Of a stretch of 64,000 bases of DNA, positions 17,203 through 28,200 are shown piece after piece. Every line of letters begins with the position of its first letter. The first letter of the stretch is position 1. Made by a program: the position numbers and the translations under genes. This DNA comes from Lewinellaceae bacterium (GTDB lineage: Bacteria; Bacteroidota; Bacteroidia; Chitinophagales; Saprospiraceae). The notes under the pieces were generated by a model. The model had not been told where the DNA came from. It saw only the letters and a program-made list of their open reading frames with translations, and made no database searches. The DNA lies in assembly GCA_016719605.1 (NCBI GenBank), contig JADJYW010000004.1, forward strand, positions 434,001-498,000. The letters run 5' to 3'.

Positions 17203-17260
17203 GTTTTGAGTTGTTTGCAACTCAAAACGGAATAAAAGGGAGTTTCGGCCCAACCGAAAC
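17203..17260 (+). promoter_or_regulatory. Two hairpins in the rplK-rplA spacer
   Basis: GTTTTGAGTTG (17203-17213) and CAACTCAAAAC (17218-17228) form a perfect 11-bp stem with loop TTTG. GTTTCGG (17242-17248) and CCGAAAC (17254-17260) form a second 7-bp stem with loop CCCAA. The first is built from the TTTTGAG repeat. Function is unproven; roles in mRNA processing or L1 autoregulation are possible. Confidence 0.6.
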
Positions 17261-17284
17261 GTTTTACCTTAAAAGTATTCATTT

Positions 17285-17980
17285 ATGGCACAACTGACGA
17301 AAAAACGTAAAGCCGTCGAGTCGAAAGTTGACAAAGACAAGCTCTACGCGCTTACTGATGCGATGGGGCTGGTCAAAGAGGTCAACACAACAAAATTCAA
17401 TGCATCGGTAGACGTGCATGTACGCCTGGGCGTGGACCCGCGGAAAGCCGATCAGGCACTCCGTGGCACCGTATCCCTTCCGCACGGCACCGGTAAAACC
17501 AAACGGGTTTTGGTTTTCTGTACTCCTGAAAAGGAAGCAGAGGCTAAAGAAGCCGGTGCTGATTATGTTGGATTAGATGAGTTCGTCCAGAAAGTCACAG
17601 AAGGTTGGCTGGACATTGATGTAATCATCGCCACGCCCAACGTAATGGCGCAACTGGGTAAAGTTGCCCGTATCCTCGGCCCCCGCGGCCTTATGCCCAA
17701 CCCCAAGACAGGTACCGTGACCAATGATATTGCTTCGGCGGTACAGGAAGTCAAAAAAGGCAAAATCGCATTCCGGGTGGACAAGTTTGGGATTGTGCAC
17801 GCATCTATCGGACGCGTCTCCTTCACGCCCGATCAACTTACCGAAAACGCCTACGAATTGATCGCAACACTGGTGCGCATGAAGCCATCCAGTGCCAAGG
17901 GTATTTACATGAGGTCGGTATCCGTCGCCAGTACCATGAGCCCGGGCATCGCCGTAGACCCCAAGTCCATCAAAGTGTAA
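17285..17980 (+). CDS. rplA: 50S ribosomal protein L1
   Basis: This 231-residue protein is intact. It has VDVHVRLGVDPRKADQALRG and the strongly conserved ARILGPRGLMPNPKTGTVT (about residues 124-142), then the end YMRSVSVASTMSPGIAVD. L1 forms the stalk at the E site of the ribosome and represses its own operon by binding mRNA in bacteria where this has been studied. Confidence 0.97.
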   Translation: MAQLTKKRKAVESKVDKDKLYALTDAMGLVKEVNTTKFNASVDVHVRLGVDPRKADQALRGTVSLPHGTGKTKRVLVFCTPEKEAEAKEAGADYVGLDEFVQKVTEGWLDIDVIIATPNVMAQLGKVARILGPRGLMPNPKTGTVTNDIASAVQEVKKGKIAFRVDKFGIVHASIGRVSFTPDQLTENAYELIATLVRMKPSSAKGIYMRSVSVASTMSPGIAVDPKSIKV

Positions 17981-18035
17981 GGCGACATCGTTCGTCGCGT
18001 TTTCAAATTGACTCATTCTCAAATTTAAAATTGAA

Positions 18036-18563
18036 ATGACCAGAGAAGATAAAACCGTAGCTATCGCGGAACTCAAGGAAGAACTGGGCAGTAGCCCCTT
18101 CTTCTACTTTGCAGATTCCTCGACTTTGCCGGTAGCCAAAATCAATCAGTTTCGTCGGATGTGCTTTGAAAAAGGCATCAAGATCAAGGTAGCTAAAAAC
18201 ACACTGATCCAGAAAGCACTCGAAGACGCAGCAGAGGACAAAGGTTACAAAGCATTGTTCGAGGTGCTGAATGGCCCAACAACAATCCTGATTGCCGACA
18301 ACCCCAAGGGGCCGGCCAAATTGATTGAGGAATTCCGTAAAACATCGGAACGCCCGATCCTGAAGGCAGCCTACATTGACGCCAATGTGTTCATCGGCGA
18401 TGACCAACTGAAAGTGTTGGTTGCGCTGAAAACCAAAGACGAACTCGTGGGTGAAATCATCGGCCTGCTTCAGTCGCCGGGTCGCAACCTGTCGAGCCTC
18501 ATCACGGCTACCGGCAGCAAAATTGCCGGCATCGTTAAAACCCTTGAAGAAAGAGGGCAGTAA
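18036..18563 (+). CDS. rplJ: 50S ribosomal protein L10
   Basis: This 175-residue protein is the base of the L7/L12 stalk. It contains the family block LKEELGSSPFFYFADSSTLP, FEKGIKIKVAKNTLIQKAL, a GPTTILIADNPKGPAKLI segment and the C-terminal helix that holds L12 dimers (SPGRNLSSLITATGSKIAGI). It is intact. A 166-bp spacer separates it from rplL. Confidence 0.95.
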   Translation: MTREDKTVAIAELKEELGSSPFFYFADSSTLPVAKINQFRRMCFEKGIKIKVAKNTLIQKALEDAAEDKGYKALFEVLNGPTTILIADNPKGPAKLIEEFRKTSERPILKAAYIDANVFIGDDQLKVLVALKTKDELVGEIIGLLQSPGRNLSSLITATGSKIAGIVKTLEERGQ

Positions 18564-18729
18564 GCAGGACAGACGCAGGCTTTTGACCGTCGTTGTCAGA
18601 ACTCGCTGCCCGCTTACACAATACTAATTTGGCTTCCAAGTACGCACTATACGCGAATACCTCATCGAACCCGCAACCCCAATTACCTGCAACCATCATT
18701 TAGCAAACCATTCTAAATTATTTTACAAA

Positions 18730-19113
18730 ATGGCAGATTTGAAATCTTTGGCCGAACAACTGGTTAACCTCACCATCAAAGAGGCCAATGAACTGGCTAC
18801 TATCCTGAAGGACGATCATGGTATCGAACCCGCTGCCTCCGCAGTAGCAGTAGCAGTGGCTCCAGGCGCCGGCGCTGGTGGCGATGCTGCCCCGGCCGAA
18901 AAAACTGAATTCGACGTCATCCTGAAAGATGCGGGCGCCAACAAACTCAACGTGGTGAAAGAGGTGAAAAACCTCCTCGGCTTGGGTCTGAAAGAGGCAA
19001 AAGACCTTGTTGATGGCGCTCCGAGCGAACTGAAGGCTGGCGTGAACAAGGCTGAGGCCGAGTCCATCAAGAGCACGCTCGAGGCTGCTGGTGCATCCAT
19101 CGAGGTCAAGTAA
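18730..19113 (+). CDS. rplL: 50S ribosomal protein L7/L12
   Basis: This 127-residue protein has the N-terminal dimerisation helix (LKSLAEQLVNLTIKEANELA), an Ala-rich hinge (about residues 36-57) and the globular C-terminal domain (EFDVILKDAGANKLNVVKEV; GLGLKEAKDLVDGAPSELK) that recruits translation factors. It is intact. Confidence 0.97.
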   Translation: MADLKSLAEQLVNLTIKEANELATILKDDHGIEPAASAVAVAVAPGAGAGGDAAPAEKTEFDVILKDAGANKLNVVKEVKNLLGLGLKEAKDLVDGAPSELKAGVNKAEAESIKSTLEAAGASIEVK

Positions 19114-19246
19114 GCGAGAGGGAGATTGCAGGCTGTCCACTACCGATAGCCTCCGACTTGCGCTTCTATCAAAAGCGCTTCACCTTCAGACTTACGATCT
19201 CGACCTGATGTTCAGCACGTCTTCTACCTTTTAGCATAAACGATTG

Positions 19247-19283
19247 GGCTTAACGCACCTCCAGGCTTGGAGTGCGTTAAGCC
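19247..19283 (+). promoter_or_regulatory. Strong hairpin in the rplL-rpoB spacer
   Basis: GGCTTAACGCAC-C-TCCA pairs with TGGAGTGCGTTAAGCC across a GGCT loop: a 16-bp stem with one bulged C and no U-tract. The 309-bp spacer between rplL and rpoB holds no gene. Position matches the attenuator/RNase III site found in this spacer in E. coli, so a role in setting the ribosomal protein to polymerase ratio is plausible. Confidence 0.6.
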
Positions 19284-19422
19284 TATCGCTGTCTGTATCG
19301 GTGTGGGAAAAACCTTTTCGTTGTTCACAACGTTCTAAGCAAGATTTCCCTCCCGCTCTCCAATCCCGGCCAAAAAAGTCTTGGCCGATCTGCAAATCGC
19401 ACACCAGCATATTTTGCATAAA

Positions 19423-22400
19423 ATGACCAATAACGGCACCACTACTGGGGTAATGCCCAAAACCGGCGTGCAAGAGCGCGTGAATTTTGGCAAAATTCGC
19501 CTCGTCGGCCACTATCCCGACCTTCTTGAAATTCAACTGAAGTCCTTCCAGGAGTTCTTCCAGTTGGAAACCACGCCGGAAAACCGTGCGGCAGAAGGTC
19601 TTTACAAGGTTTTCAAGGAAAACTTTCCGATCACCGACGCCCGGAACATCTTCAATCTGGAGTTCCTCGACTATTTCGTTGACCCGCCTCGCTACTCGAT
19701 TGACGAGTGTATGCAGCGCGGTTTGACCTATTCGGTTCCTCTCAAGGCAAAGCTGCGCCTCTCCTGTAATGACGAGGAGCACATTGATTTCCAAACAATC
19801 GTACAGGATGTTTTCCTGGAAAATATCCCCTACATGACACCCAAGGGTACGTTTGTGATCAATGGCGCCGAACGCGTGATCGTGTCCCAATTGCACCGCT
19901 CACCCGGCGTGTTCTTCGGCCAAAGCTACCACCCGAACGGCACCAAAATCTACAGCGCCCGGGTTATCCCGTTCAAAGGCGCGTGGATGGAATTTGCTAC
20001 GGACATCAACCTGGTCATGTATGCGTACATTGACCGGAAAAAGAAGTTTCCGTCACTACGTTGCTCCGCGCCATTGGCTTTGACACGGACAAGTCTATAC
20101 TTGACTTGTTCAACCTGGCCGATGAAGTCGCCTGCACCCGCGAAAATCTCGAAGGTGCTGTCGGCCGCAAACTGGCTGCCCGGGTGCTGAAAAGCTGGAC
20201 CGAGGACTTTGTGGATGAAGACACCGGCGAGGTGGTTACCATCCCGCGAAACGAGGTTATCCTCGAGCGTGATACCATGCTCGACGAGGAAAACATCGAA
20301 CAAATCCTGGACTCCGGCGCCACAACAGTCATCCTGCAGCGCACGGATATTGACGAGGACTTTTCCATCATCTACAATACCCTGCAAAAGGACCCGACTT
20401 CGAGCGAACTCGAAGCGGTGACCTATATCTACCGTCAATTGCGCGGTTCTGATCCCCCGGATGACGAAACAGCACGCGGTATCATCGAAAAACTCTTCTT
20501 CTCCGACAAGCGCTACAACCTTGGCGAAGTAGGACGTTTCAAAATCAACCGCAAGCTGTTGGTGGACATTGATCCAAACAACCTGGTACTGACCAAGGAA
20601 GATATCATCGCCATCGTGCGCTATATCGTTAGTTTGATCAATAACAAAGCCGAAATTGATGATATTGACCACCTGTCCAATCGCCGTGTACGCACCGTAG
20701 GCGAACAGCTGTATGCCCAGTTTGGCGTCGGTCTGGCTCGTATGGCACGCACCATTCGCGAACGCATGAATGTACGGGACAACGAGGTTTTCACCCCCGT
20801 TGATTTGATCAATGCCCGTACGCTCTCCTCGGTCATCAATTCCTTCTTCGGAACCAGCCAGCTGTCGCAGTTCCTGGACCAAACCAATCCGCTATCCGAA
20901 ATCACGCACAAGCGTCGTATTTCGGCCCTCGGCCCGGGTGGTCTGAGCCGCGAACGCGCGGGTTTTGAGGTTCGTGACGTGCACTACTCCCACTATGGCC
21001 GCCTGTGCACCATCGAAACGCCGGAAGGCCCAAACATCGGTCTGATCTCTACGCTGTGTACCCACGCCAAGATCAACAAGATGGGCTTTCTTGAAACACC
21101 CTACCGCCGCGTTACCGACGGCAACGTGGTTATGGCCGGCGATGTGGAATATCTGTCCGCAGAAGCAGAAGACTACCGGAAAATTGCACAGGCCAATACG
21201 CCCGTCAATGAAACAGGCGCATTCCTGGAAGAACGCGTGAAATCCCGCGAACACGGTGACTTTCCGATCCTGACGCCGGACGAGGTGGAATACATTGACG
21301 TGGCCCCGAACCAAATTGTGGGGGTATCCGCGTCGCTGATTCCGTTCCTCGAAAATGACGATGCTAACCGCGCCCTCATGGGATCGAACATGCAACGTCA
21401 GGCTGTGCCGCTCATCCGCCCAACCTCCCCGGTCGTTGGTACCGGTTTGGAAGCCAAAGTGGCGCGTGACAGCCGGATGCTGATCAATGCAGAAGGCTCC
21501 GGTGTTGTTGAGTATGTGGACGCAAACGAAATCGTGATCCACTACGACCGCACGGAGGAAGACCAGTTGGTCTCGTTCGAGGATGCGCGTAAAACCTACA
21601 AGTTGACCAAGTTTATGCGGACCAACCAGGGTACCTGCATCAACCTGAAGCCTATTGTGCGTCGCGGCCAACGTGTGGAAGAAGGCGATATTCTTTGCGA
21701 AGGTTATGCCACCGAAAACGGCGAGTTGGCCCTCGGCCAAAACCTGAAAGTGGCGTTTATGCCCTGGAAAGGTTACAATTTTGAGGATGCTATCGTGTTG
21801 TCGGAACGTGTGGTACAGGAGGACGTTTTCACCTCCATCCACATCGAACACTTCGAGATGGATGTGCGCGATACCAAACTTGGCGAAGAAGAACTCACCG
21901 CCGATATCCCGAACGTGAGCGAGGATGCCACCAAAGACCTCGACGAAAACGGTATCATCCGTATCGGCGCCTGGGCTAAAGAAGGCGATATCCTCATCGG
22001 TAAAATCACGCCCAAGGGCGAGACCGACCCGACGCCGGAGGAAAAACTCTTGCGCGCAATTTTCGGCGACAAGGCCGGCGATGTAAAAGATGCCTCCCTC
22101 AAAGTGCCGCCCAGCATCAACGGTGTTGTTATTGACAAACAACTTTTCGCTCGCGCGAAAAAAGACAAACTCCAAAAAGAACAGGAAAAAGCCCTGCTCG
22201 ATAAATTGGACGACGAACACGCAGTCAATGTCAACAACCTGAAAACCATCTTGGTGGACAAACTTCAGGTGTTGGTAAAAGACAAGGTCACCAATGGAAT
22301 CCGCAGTATTTATGCAGAGGAAATGGTACCGAAAGGAACCAAACTCACGATTCAGGTATTGCGCGACCAGATTGACTTCGGCCAGGTGGATTATGCCAAT

Positions 22401-23264
22401 TGGACCAGCGAAAAAGCCACCAACCAACTCATCGCCCGCCTGCTGCACAACTACAGCATCAAGGTGAATGAAGAGGTCGGCCGCTACAAGCGCGAAAAAT
22501 TCAACATCAGCATCGGTGATGAATTGCCCGCCGGCGTATTAAAACTCGCTAAAGTCTATTTGGCTAAAAAACGTAAACTCAAGGTCGGGGACAAACTCGC
22601 CGGACGCCACGGAAACAAGGGTATTGTTAGCCGTATCGTACGTATCGAGGATATGCCCTTCCTGGCAGACGGCACTCCGGTGGACGTGGTGCTCAATCCG
22701 CTGGGTGTGCCTTCGCGTATGAACCTGGGTCAAATTTTTGAAACGGTACTCGGCTGGGCCGGCGAACGCCTCGGCGTGAAATTCGCTACGCCTATTTTCG
22801 ACGGCGCCAAAACCCATGAGGTGGAGAGCTGGATCGAAAACGCCGGTCTTCCGGAACTTGGCCAGACATATTTGCACGACGGCGAAACCGGCGACCGCTT
22901 CCACCAACGGGCTACTGTGGGCGTGATTTACATGCTCAAACTGAGCCACATGGTGGACGACAAGATGCACGCGCGCTCCATTGGCCCATACTCGCTGATC
23001 ACCCAGCAGCCGCTTGGCGGTAAAGCACAGTTCGGTGGCCAGCGTTTTGGTGAAATGGAAGTGTGGGCACTCGAGGCCTACGGCGCTTCCAATATCCTGC
23101 AAGAACTGCTGACCTTCAAGTCGGACGATATTCAGGGCCGCGCCAAAGCGTACGAGGCTATTGTCAAAGGCGATAATCTGCCCGATGCCAACATACCCGA
23201 ATCGTTCAATGTACTGGTGCACGAATTGCGCGGTTTGGCGCTGGATGTGAAATTTGAAAGTTGA
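19423..23264 (+). CDS. rpoB: DNA-directed RNA polymerase subunit beta (apparent frameshift)
   Basis: The full product would be ~1,280 residues. The first part (MTNNGTTTGVMPK; VNFGKIRLVGHYPDLLEIQL; INGAERVIVSQLHRSPGVFF) is read from ATG 19423. The rest runs from about 20053 to 23264 and includes the rifampicin-pocket block SQLSQFLDQTNPLSEITHKR and RLCTIETPEGPNIGLISTL, then GDKLAGRHGNKGIVS and GGQRFGEMEVWALEAYGA. The frames join at tttccgtcact (20047-20057): one lost G would restore FPVTTLLRAIGFD. Because rpoB is essential, this is almost certainly a base-calling error. It is followed unusually by a methyltransferase rather than rpoC. Confidence 0.96.
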
Positions 23265-23275
23265 TAATAAACAGG

Positions 23276-23989
23276 ATGCTTCAGATATCGGAGACAGACA
23301 GGAAATACCTGAGCGGGGAAAAGTTTTCCACGATTTACCGCTTTGGGGTGCAAGGACAATCAAAACCCAGATTGCGTTTGGAGTGGCTCACGCCGATTAT
23401 TTCAAACAAAAGGGTTATTCACTTTGGATGTGTAGATCACCTCTCCATTGTTGAGCAACGCCGAAAGGAGAATACCTGGCTGCACGAAATCCTGGCAAAA
23501 AACTGTACAGACCTGGTCGGAATAGACATTGATGAACAAGGTATTGCCTACATGCAGCAAGCTGGATTCGAGGCCTACCGCGCCAATGTATTGACCGACC
23601 CGGCTCCGGAAGCGGTGCTGAACAGAAAGTGGGACTACATTGTAGCCGGCGAAGTGCTGGAGCACGTTGACAATCCCGTGGACTTTTTGTCCGCTATTCG
23701 GCAGAAGTATGGCCCGGTAACCGATCGAATTATCATAACCGTACCCAATGCGCTGAGCTACACCAATTTTCGCTTTGCGCTCCGGAATACGGAAATGATC
23801 AATTCCGACCATCGTTTTTGGTTCTCGCCGTTCACCCTCCTGAAGGTGGTCGAACGAGCGGGCATCATACCGGAAGCCTACGACTTGTGTGTGGATGAAC
23901 ATTTCTCGATGTTTAGTATCAAATACTGGCTGAGAAACCTTCCACTGTTCCGAAACCGGGTAGTTCTGATCGGCCGTTTGAATGCTTGA
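23276..23989 (+). CDS. Class I SAM-dependent methyltransferase (between rpoB and rpoC)
   Basis: This 237-residue protein starts at ATG 23276, 11 bp after the rpoB stop; an alternative TTG at 23261 would overlap rpoB. Motif I is degenerate (VIHFGCVDHL, about residues 47-56). The acidic motif is LVGIDIDEQGIAYM (about residues 80-93), followed by WDYIVAGEVLEHVDNPVDFL and IIITVPNALSY. This resembles Methyltransf_11/23 enzymes often found in cell-surface glycan clusters. It is probably co-transcribed with rpoB and the following gene (3 bp gap). The substrate is unknown. Confidence 0.8.
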   Translation: MLQISETDRKYLSGEKFSTIYRFGVQGQSKPRLRLEWLTPIISNKRVIHFGCVDHLSIVEQRRKENTWLHEILAKNCTDLVGIDIDEQGIAYMQQAGFEAYRANVLTDPAPEAVLNRKWDYIVAGEVLEHVDNPVDFLSAIRQKYGPVTDRIIITVPNALSYTNFRFALRNTEMINSDHRFWFSPFTLLKVVERAGIIPEAYDLCVDEHFSMFSIKYWLRNLPLFRNRVVLIGRLNA

Positions 23990-23992
23990 TAC

Positions 23993-25012
23993 ATGCGTGC
24001 GATCATTTCTACATGGATATATCTGGATGCACCCGACGAGCAATCCGTTTACCATCAAGTGGGAAAACAATCTCATCTCCCCGCATTTCAGATGGTTTAC
24101 TGGAAATGCGTGGCCGTGTTCTTTGAATATAGTGTGCGACACAACCCGACAGCCCGGCATATACTGTTCTCCAACCAGTCGGAGGAACAATTGCCGGCAC
24201 AGGACGGGTTCGACTGGTCAAAACACTTGAAACAACTCGGTGTAGAACTGGTTACGCTTCCCCTGACCTGGCAAACGCCGCCAGGCTATTTCGGGAGCTG
24301 GCGAAACCAGTTCTACATCTTTGATATCTTGCAGTTCTTTGAAAAACAGGTTTATGATGACGATACGCCGCTCCTGGTGTTCGACTCCGATTGTATCATC
24401 AACCGCCCGTTGGGTGGGTTGTTCGATGCCCTCAAAAAACAGGGGTTGTTAACCTTGCCCATCCGGCACCGTATTGAGGACAATATCAATGGTATCACCC
24501 GAAAAGATATGCGAACCTTGTTTGCAGGGCTAAACGGCACTGATCCGGGCGATGAACCGGTGTACTATGGCGGCGAAGTGTTCGCCGCTACGCCGCCGGT
24601 TGTTCGGCAGATCAATGCCCGGATGCCCGGGATATGGGAGGCCATGTTACAGCGTCACCGCGAAGGAAAAACGAAGTTCAACGAAGAAGCACATTTTTTG
24701 AGCTTTTGCTATGCGCAAATCGGCAAATTTGGCTCAATCGAGCCGTTCATGCGCCGAATATGGACATCAACACGCTACAATGATGTGGAGGTATCTGATG
24801 TTGAACTACCGATTTGGCATTTGCCGTCAGAAAAAACCGGCGGAATTGCCATACTGTTTCGCTGGTTGAAAAACAACCAATCGCTGCCGACAGACCCGAT
24901 TGCCCTGGGAGGAATCCTTGGAATACCAAAACGTACCAGGTACCTCGACTGGAAGCATCTGCTCAAGTACACGCCCCTGTACCGGTTATGGCTAAAACTG
25001 AGTGGAACGTAG
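23993..25012 (+). CDS. Probable GT-A type glycosyltransferase (between rpoB and rpoC)
   Basis: This is a 339-residue soluble protein. A hydrophobic strand leading into D-x-D, PLLVFDSDCIINRPLGGLFD (about residues 125-144), is the typical metal/nucleotide-sugar site of GT-A glycosyltransferases. YGGEVFAATPPVV and EEAHFLSFCYAQIG are acceptor-side-like blocks. I do not recognise the precise family. It begins 3 bp after the methyltransferase, so the two form a pair that may decorate a surface sugar or lipid. Composition is similar to its neighbours, so any insertion here is not recent. Confidence 0.55.
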   Translation: MRAIISTWIYLDAPDEQSVYHQVGKQSHLPAFQMVYWKCVAVFFEYSVRHNPTARHILFSNQSEEQLPAQDGFDWSKHLKQLGVELVTLPLTWQTPPGYFGSWRNQFYIFDILQFFEKQVYDDDTPLLVFDSDCIINRPLGGLFDALKKQGLLTLPIRHRIEDNINGITRKDMRTLFAGLNGTDPGDEPVYYGGEVFAATPPVVRQINARMPGIWEAMLQRHREGKTKFNEEAHFLSFCYAQIGKFGSIEPFMRRIWTSTRYNDVEVSDVELPIWHLPSEKTGGIAILFRWLKNNQSLPTDPIALGGILGIPKRTRYLDWKHLLKYTPLYRLWLKLSGT

Positions 25013-25259
25013 CGCACGCATCATAAATAATAACAGCGCCGAACCGGATTCTGGTGGTAATACCGCAACCGGCCCGGCTAAGTGAATACTGTTTTTTAAA
25101 TACACCGACGCCTCCGAATCCTGTCGGACAACGAGGTGGCGAAAGACGCCAAAATTTCACAATAGACTGTACTCCAACGGGTTTTCATAGTTGGATTCGT
25201 TCAGTTTATGCCAAGGAATACGAATTGATTTTCTGTAGTACAAATCAAATATCCACTAT

Positions 25260-28200
25260 ATGCCTTTCAAAAAGAAAAGCAACAAGACCGATCAGAACTT
25301 CGAGAGCATCATCATCAGCCTTGCCAGCCCGGATGAAATTCTGGAACGCAGCTACGGTGAGGTGCTCAAACCAGAGACGATCAACTACCGTTCCTACAAA
25401 CCCGAACGCGACGGTTTGTTCTGCGAGCGCATCTTTGGCCCGGTCAAGGACTACGAATGCTATTGCGGCAAGTACAAGCGCATCCGGTACAAGGGTATCG
25501 TGTGCGACCGTTGTGGCGTAGAAGTTACCGAAAAAAAGGTGCGTCGCGAACGCATGGGCCACATCCGATTGGTGGTGCCCGTGGTGCATATCTGGTTTTT
25601 CAAAAGCCTGCCGAACAAAATCGGCTATATCCTCGGTGTCCCTTCCAAAAAACTGGAGTCCATCGTCTACTACGAACGCTATGTGGTCATCAACCCCGGC
25701 GTGAAAGCCAATGATGGCGTGAGCAAGATGGACCTGCTCACCGAAGAGGAATATCTCGAAATTCTGGAGGGACTGCCCAAAGACAACCAACTGTTCGATG
25801 ATAGCCATCCTGACAAGTTCGTTGCCAAAATGGGGGCTGAAGCAATTCACCACCTGCTGAGTACCCTGAACCTGGACGACCTGGCTGCTCAACTGCGCCA
25901 TGAAGCCAATACCGAGGCCAGCCAGCAAAAAAAGGCCGATGCCAACAAGCGCCTCCGGGTAGTGGAAGCATTCCGCGACGGCCTCGAAAGCGCCGGCCAA
26001 CGCCCCGAGTGGACGGTTATTCACTACCTCCCCGTGGTGCCGCCCGAACTGCGCCCCTTAGTGCCGCTCGATGGAGGTCGTTTCGCATCTTCCGACCTGA
26101 ATGACCTGTACCGCCGGGTAATCATACGCAACAACCGCCTCAAACGCCTGCTCGAAATCAAAGCGCCGGAGGTAATCCTGCGCAATGAAAAACGGATGCT
26201 CCAGGAAGCGGTGGACTCTCTGTTCGACAACTCGCGCAAATCCAATGCCGTGAAAGCCGAAGGCGGCCGCGCACTCAAATCGCTGTCCGATATTCTGAAA
26301 GGCAAACAAGGCCGTTTCCGCCAAAACCTGCTCGGCAAACGGGTGGACTACTCCGGCCGTTCGGTTATCGTGGTCGGCCCCACACTCAAATTGCACGAGT
26401 GCGGTATCCCCAAGGCTATGGCTGCCGAACTGTTCAAGCCGTTTGTCATCCGGAAATTGATCGAACGCGGTATCGTCAAAACCGTGAAATCGGCCAAGAA
26501 ACTCGTGGATCGCAAGGATCAGGTCATCTGGGAAATTCTCGAAAATATCCTGCGCGGGCACCCGGTTATGCTCAACCGTGCCCCAACGCTGCACCGTTTG
26601 TCCATCCAGGCATTCCAGCCGCGCCTCATCGAGGGCAAAGCCATTCAATTGCACCCGCTCGTCTGCACGGCTTTCAACGCCGACTTTGACGGTGACCAAA
26701 TGGCTGTACACGTCCCCCTGAGTCATGCCGCTATTTTGGAAGCCCAGGTGCTTATGCTCTCGAGCCACAACATGCTCAATCCGCAGGACGGATCCCCGAT
26801 CACCCTGCCCTCGCAGGACATGGTATTGGGCCTGTACTACCTGACAAAAGAGCGCAAGTCCATTCCGGAAAACCCCGTTCGGGGCGAAGGACGCCGCTTC
26901 TATTCGGCCGAAGAAGTTCAAATCGCGTACAACGAAGGCCAACTCGACCTGCACGCCAGCATCGAATGCCGGATCAATAGCAATGAAGACGGACAGATCG
27001 TGACCAAACGCATCCAAACGACAGTTGGTCGCGTACTGTTCAACCAGGCTGTACCCCCGGGCGTACCCTATATCAACGAATTGCTCACCAAACGAAACCT
27101 CAAAGGGATCATCGGGGAGATTATTCAGCGTACCAACTTCAAACTGACCGCTGAATTCCTCGATGCCATCAAGGAACTGGGTTTTGGCTGGGCATTCAAA
27201 GCAGGGTTGTCCTTCAACCTCGGCGACCTGATTATCCCGGAAATGAAAAAGACGGCGCTCGAGGCCGCTCAGTTAGAAGTGGACGAGGTGTGGGACAACT
27301 ACAACATGGGTCTTATCACCTACAACGAACGCTACAACCAGATCATTGACAAGTGGACGTATGCCGACAACCGGATCACCGACCGCCTCATGCAGGAGAT
27401 CAGCCAGCACAAGCAGGGCTTCAACTCCGTGTTCATGATGCTCGACTCCGGCGCCCGTGGTTCCAAACAACAGATTAAACAGCTCTGTGGCTTGCGCGGC
27501 CTGATGGCCAAACCACGGAAATCCGGTGACTCCGGTGGTGCTATTATCGAAAACCCGATTCTCTCGAACTTCCTCGAAGGCCTCTCGGTGCAAGAGTATT
27601 TCATCTCAACGCACGGCGCCCGTAAAGGTCTGGCCGATACGGCACTCAAAACGGCCGATGCCGGTTACCTCACCCGCCGTTTGGTGGACGTGGCTCAGGA
27701 CGTGGTGATCCGGGAAGAAGACTGCAACACGTTGCGCGGTATTGACACAACAGCCCTCAAGGAAGGCGACAAAATTATTCAGCCGCTGTCCGAGCGTATC
27801 AAGGGCCGTTACAGCCTCTACGACATCTACCACCCGGAAACGGAGGCAATGATGATCCCGGCAGGCGAATACATTAGTGAAGTAGATGCCAAAGAAATAG
27901 ACACTGCCGGCGTGGAAACGGTAACGATCCGCTCCGTACTGACCTGCGAAAGCCGCCGCGGCGTGTGTGCCAAGTGCTACGGCAAAAACCTGGCCACGGG
28001 CCGTATCGCCGAAACCGGTGATGCCGTCGGTATCATCGCAGCGCAGTCCATCGGCGAACCGGGTACCCAGCTCACCCTGCGTACCTTCCACACGGGTGGT
28101 ACTGCCATGATCGGCAAAACAGAGAACGAAATCGTTACCCGAAACGCCGGCAAACTCGAGTTCGACTCGATCAAAACGGTTACCAGTGTCAACGCCGAAG

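Noticed and set aside
20892..22448. Long minus-strand frame opposite rpoB (518 codons)
   Set aside because: It is a shadow of rpoB codons, with no start context and no known motif.
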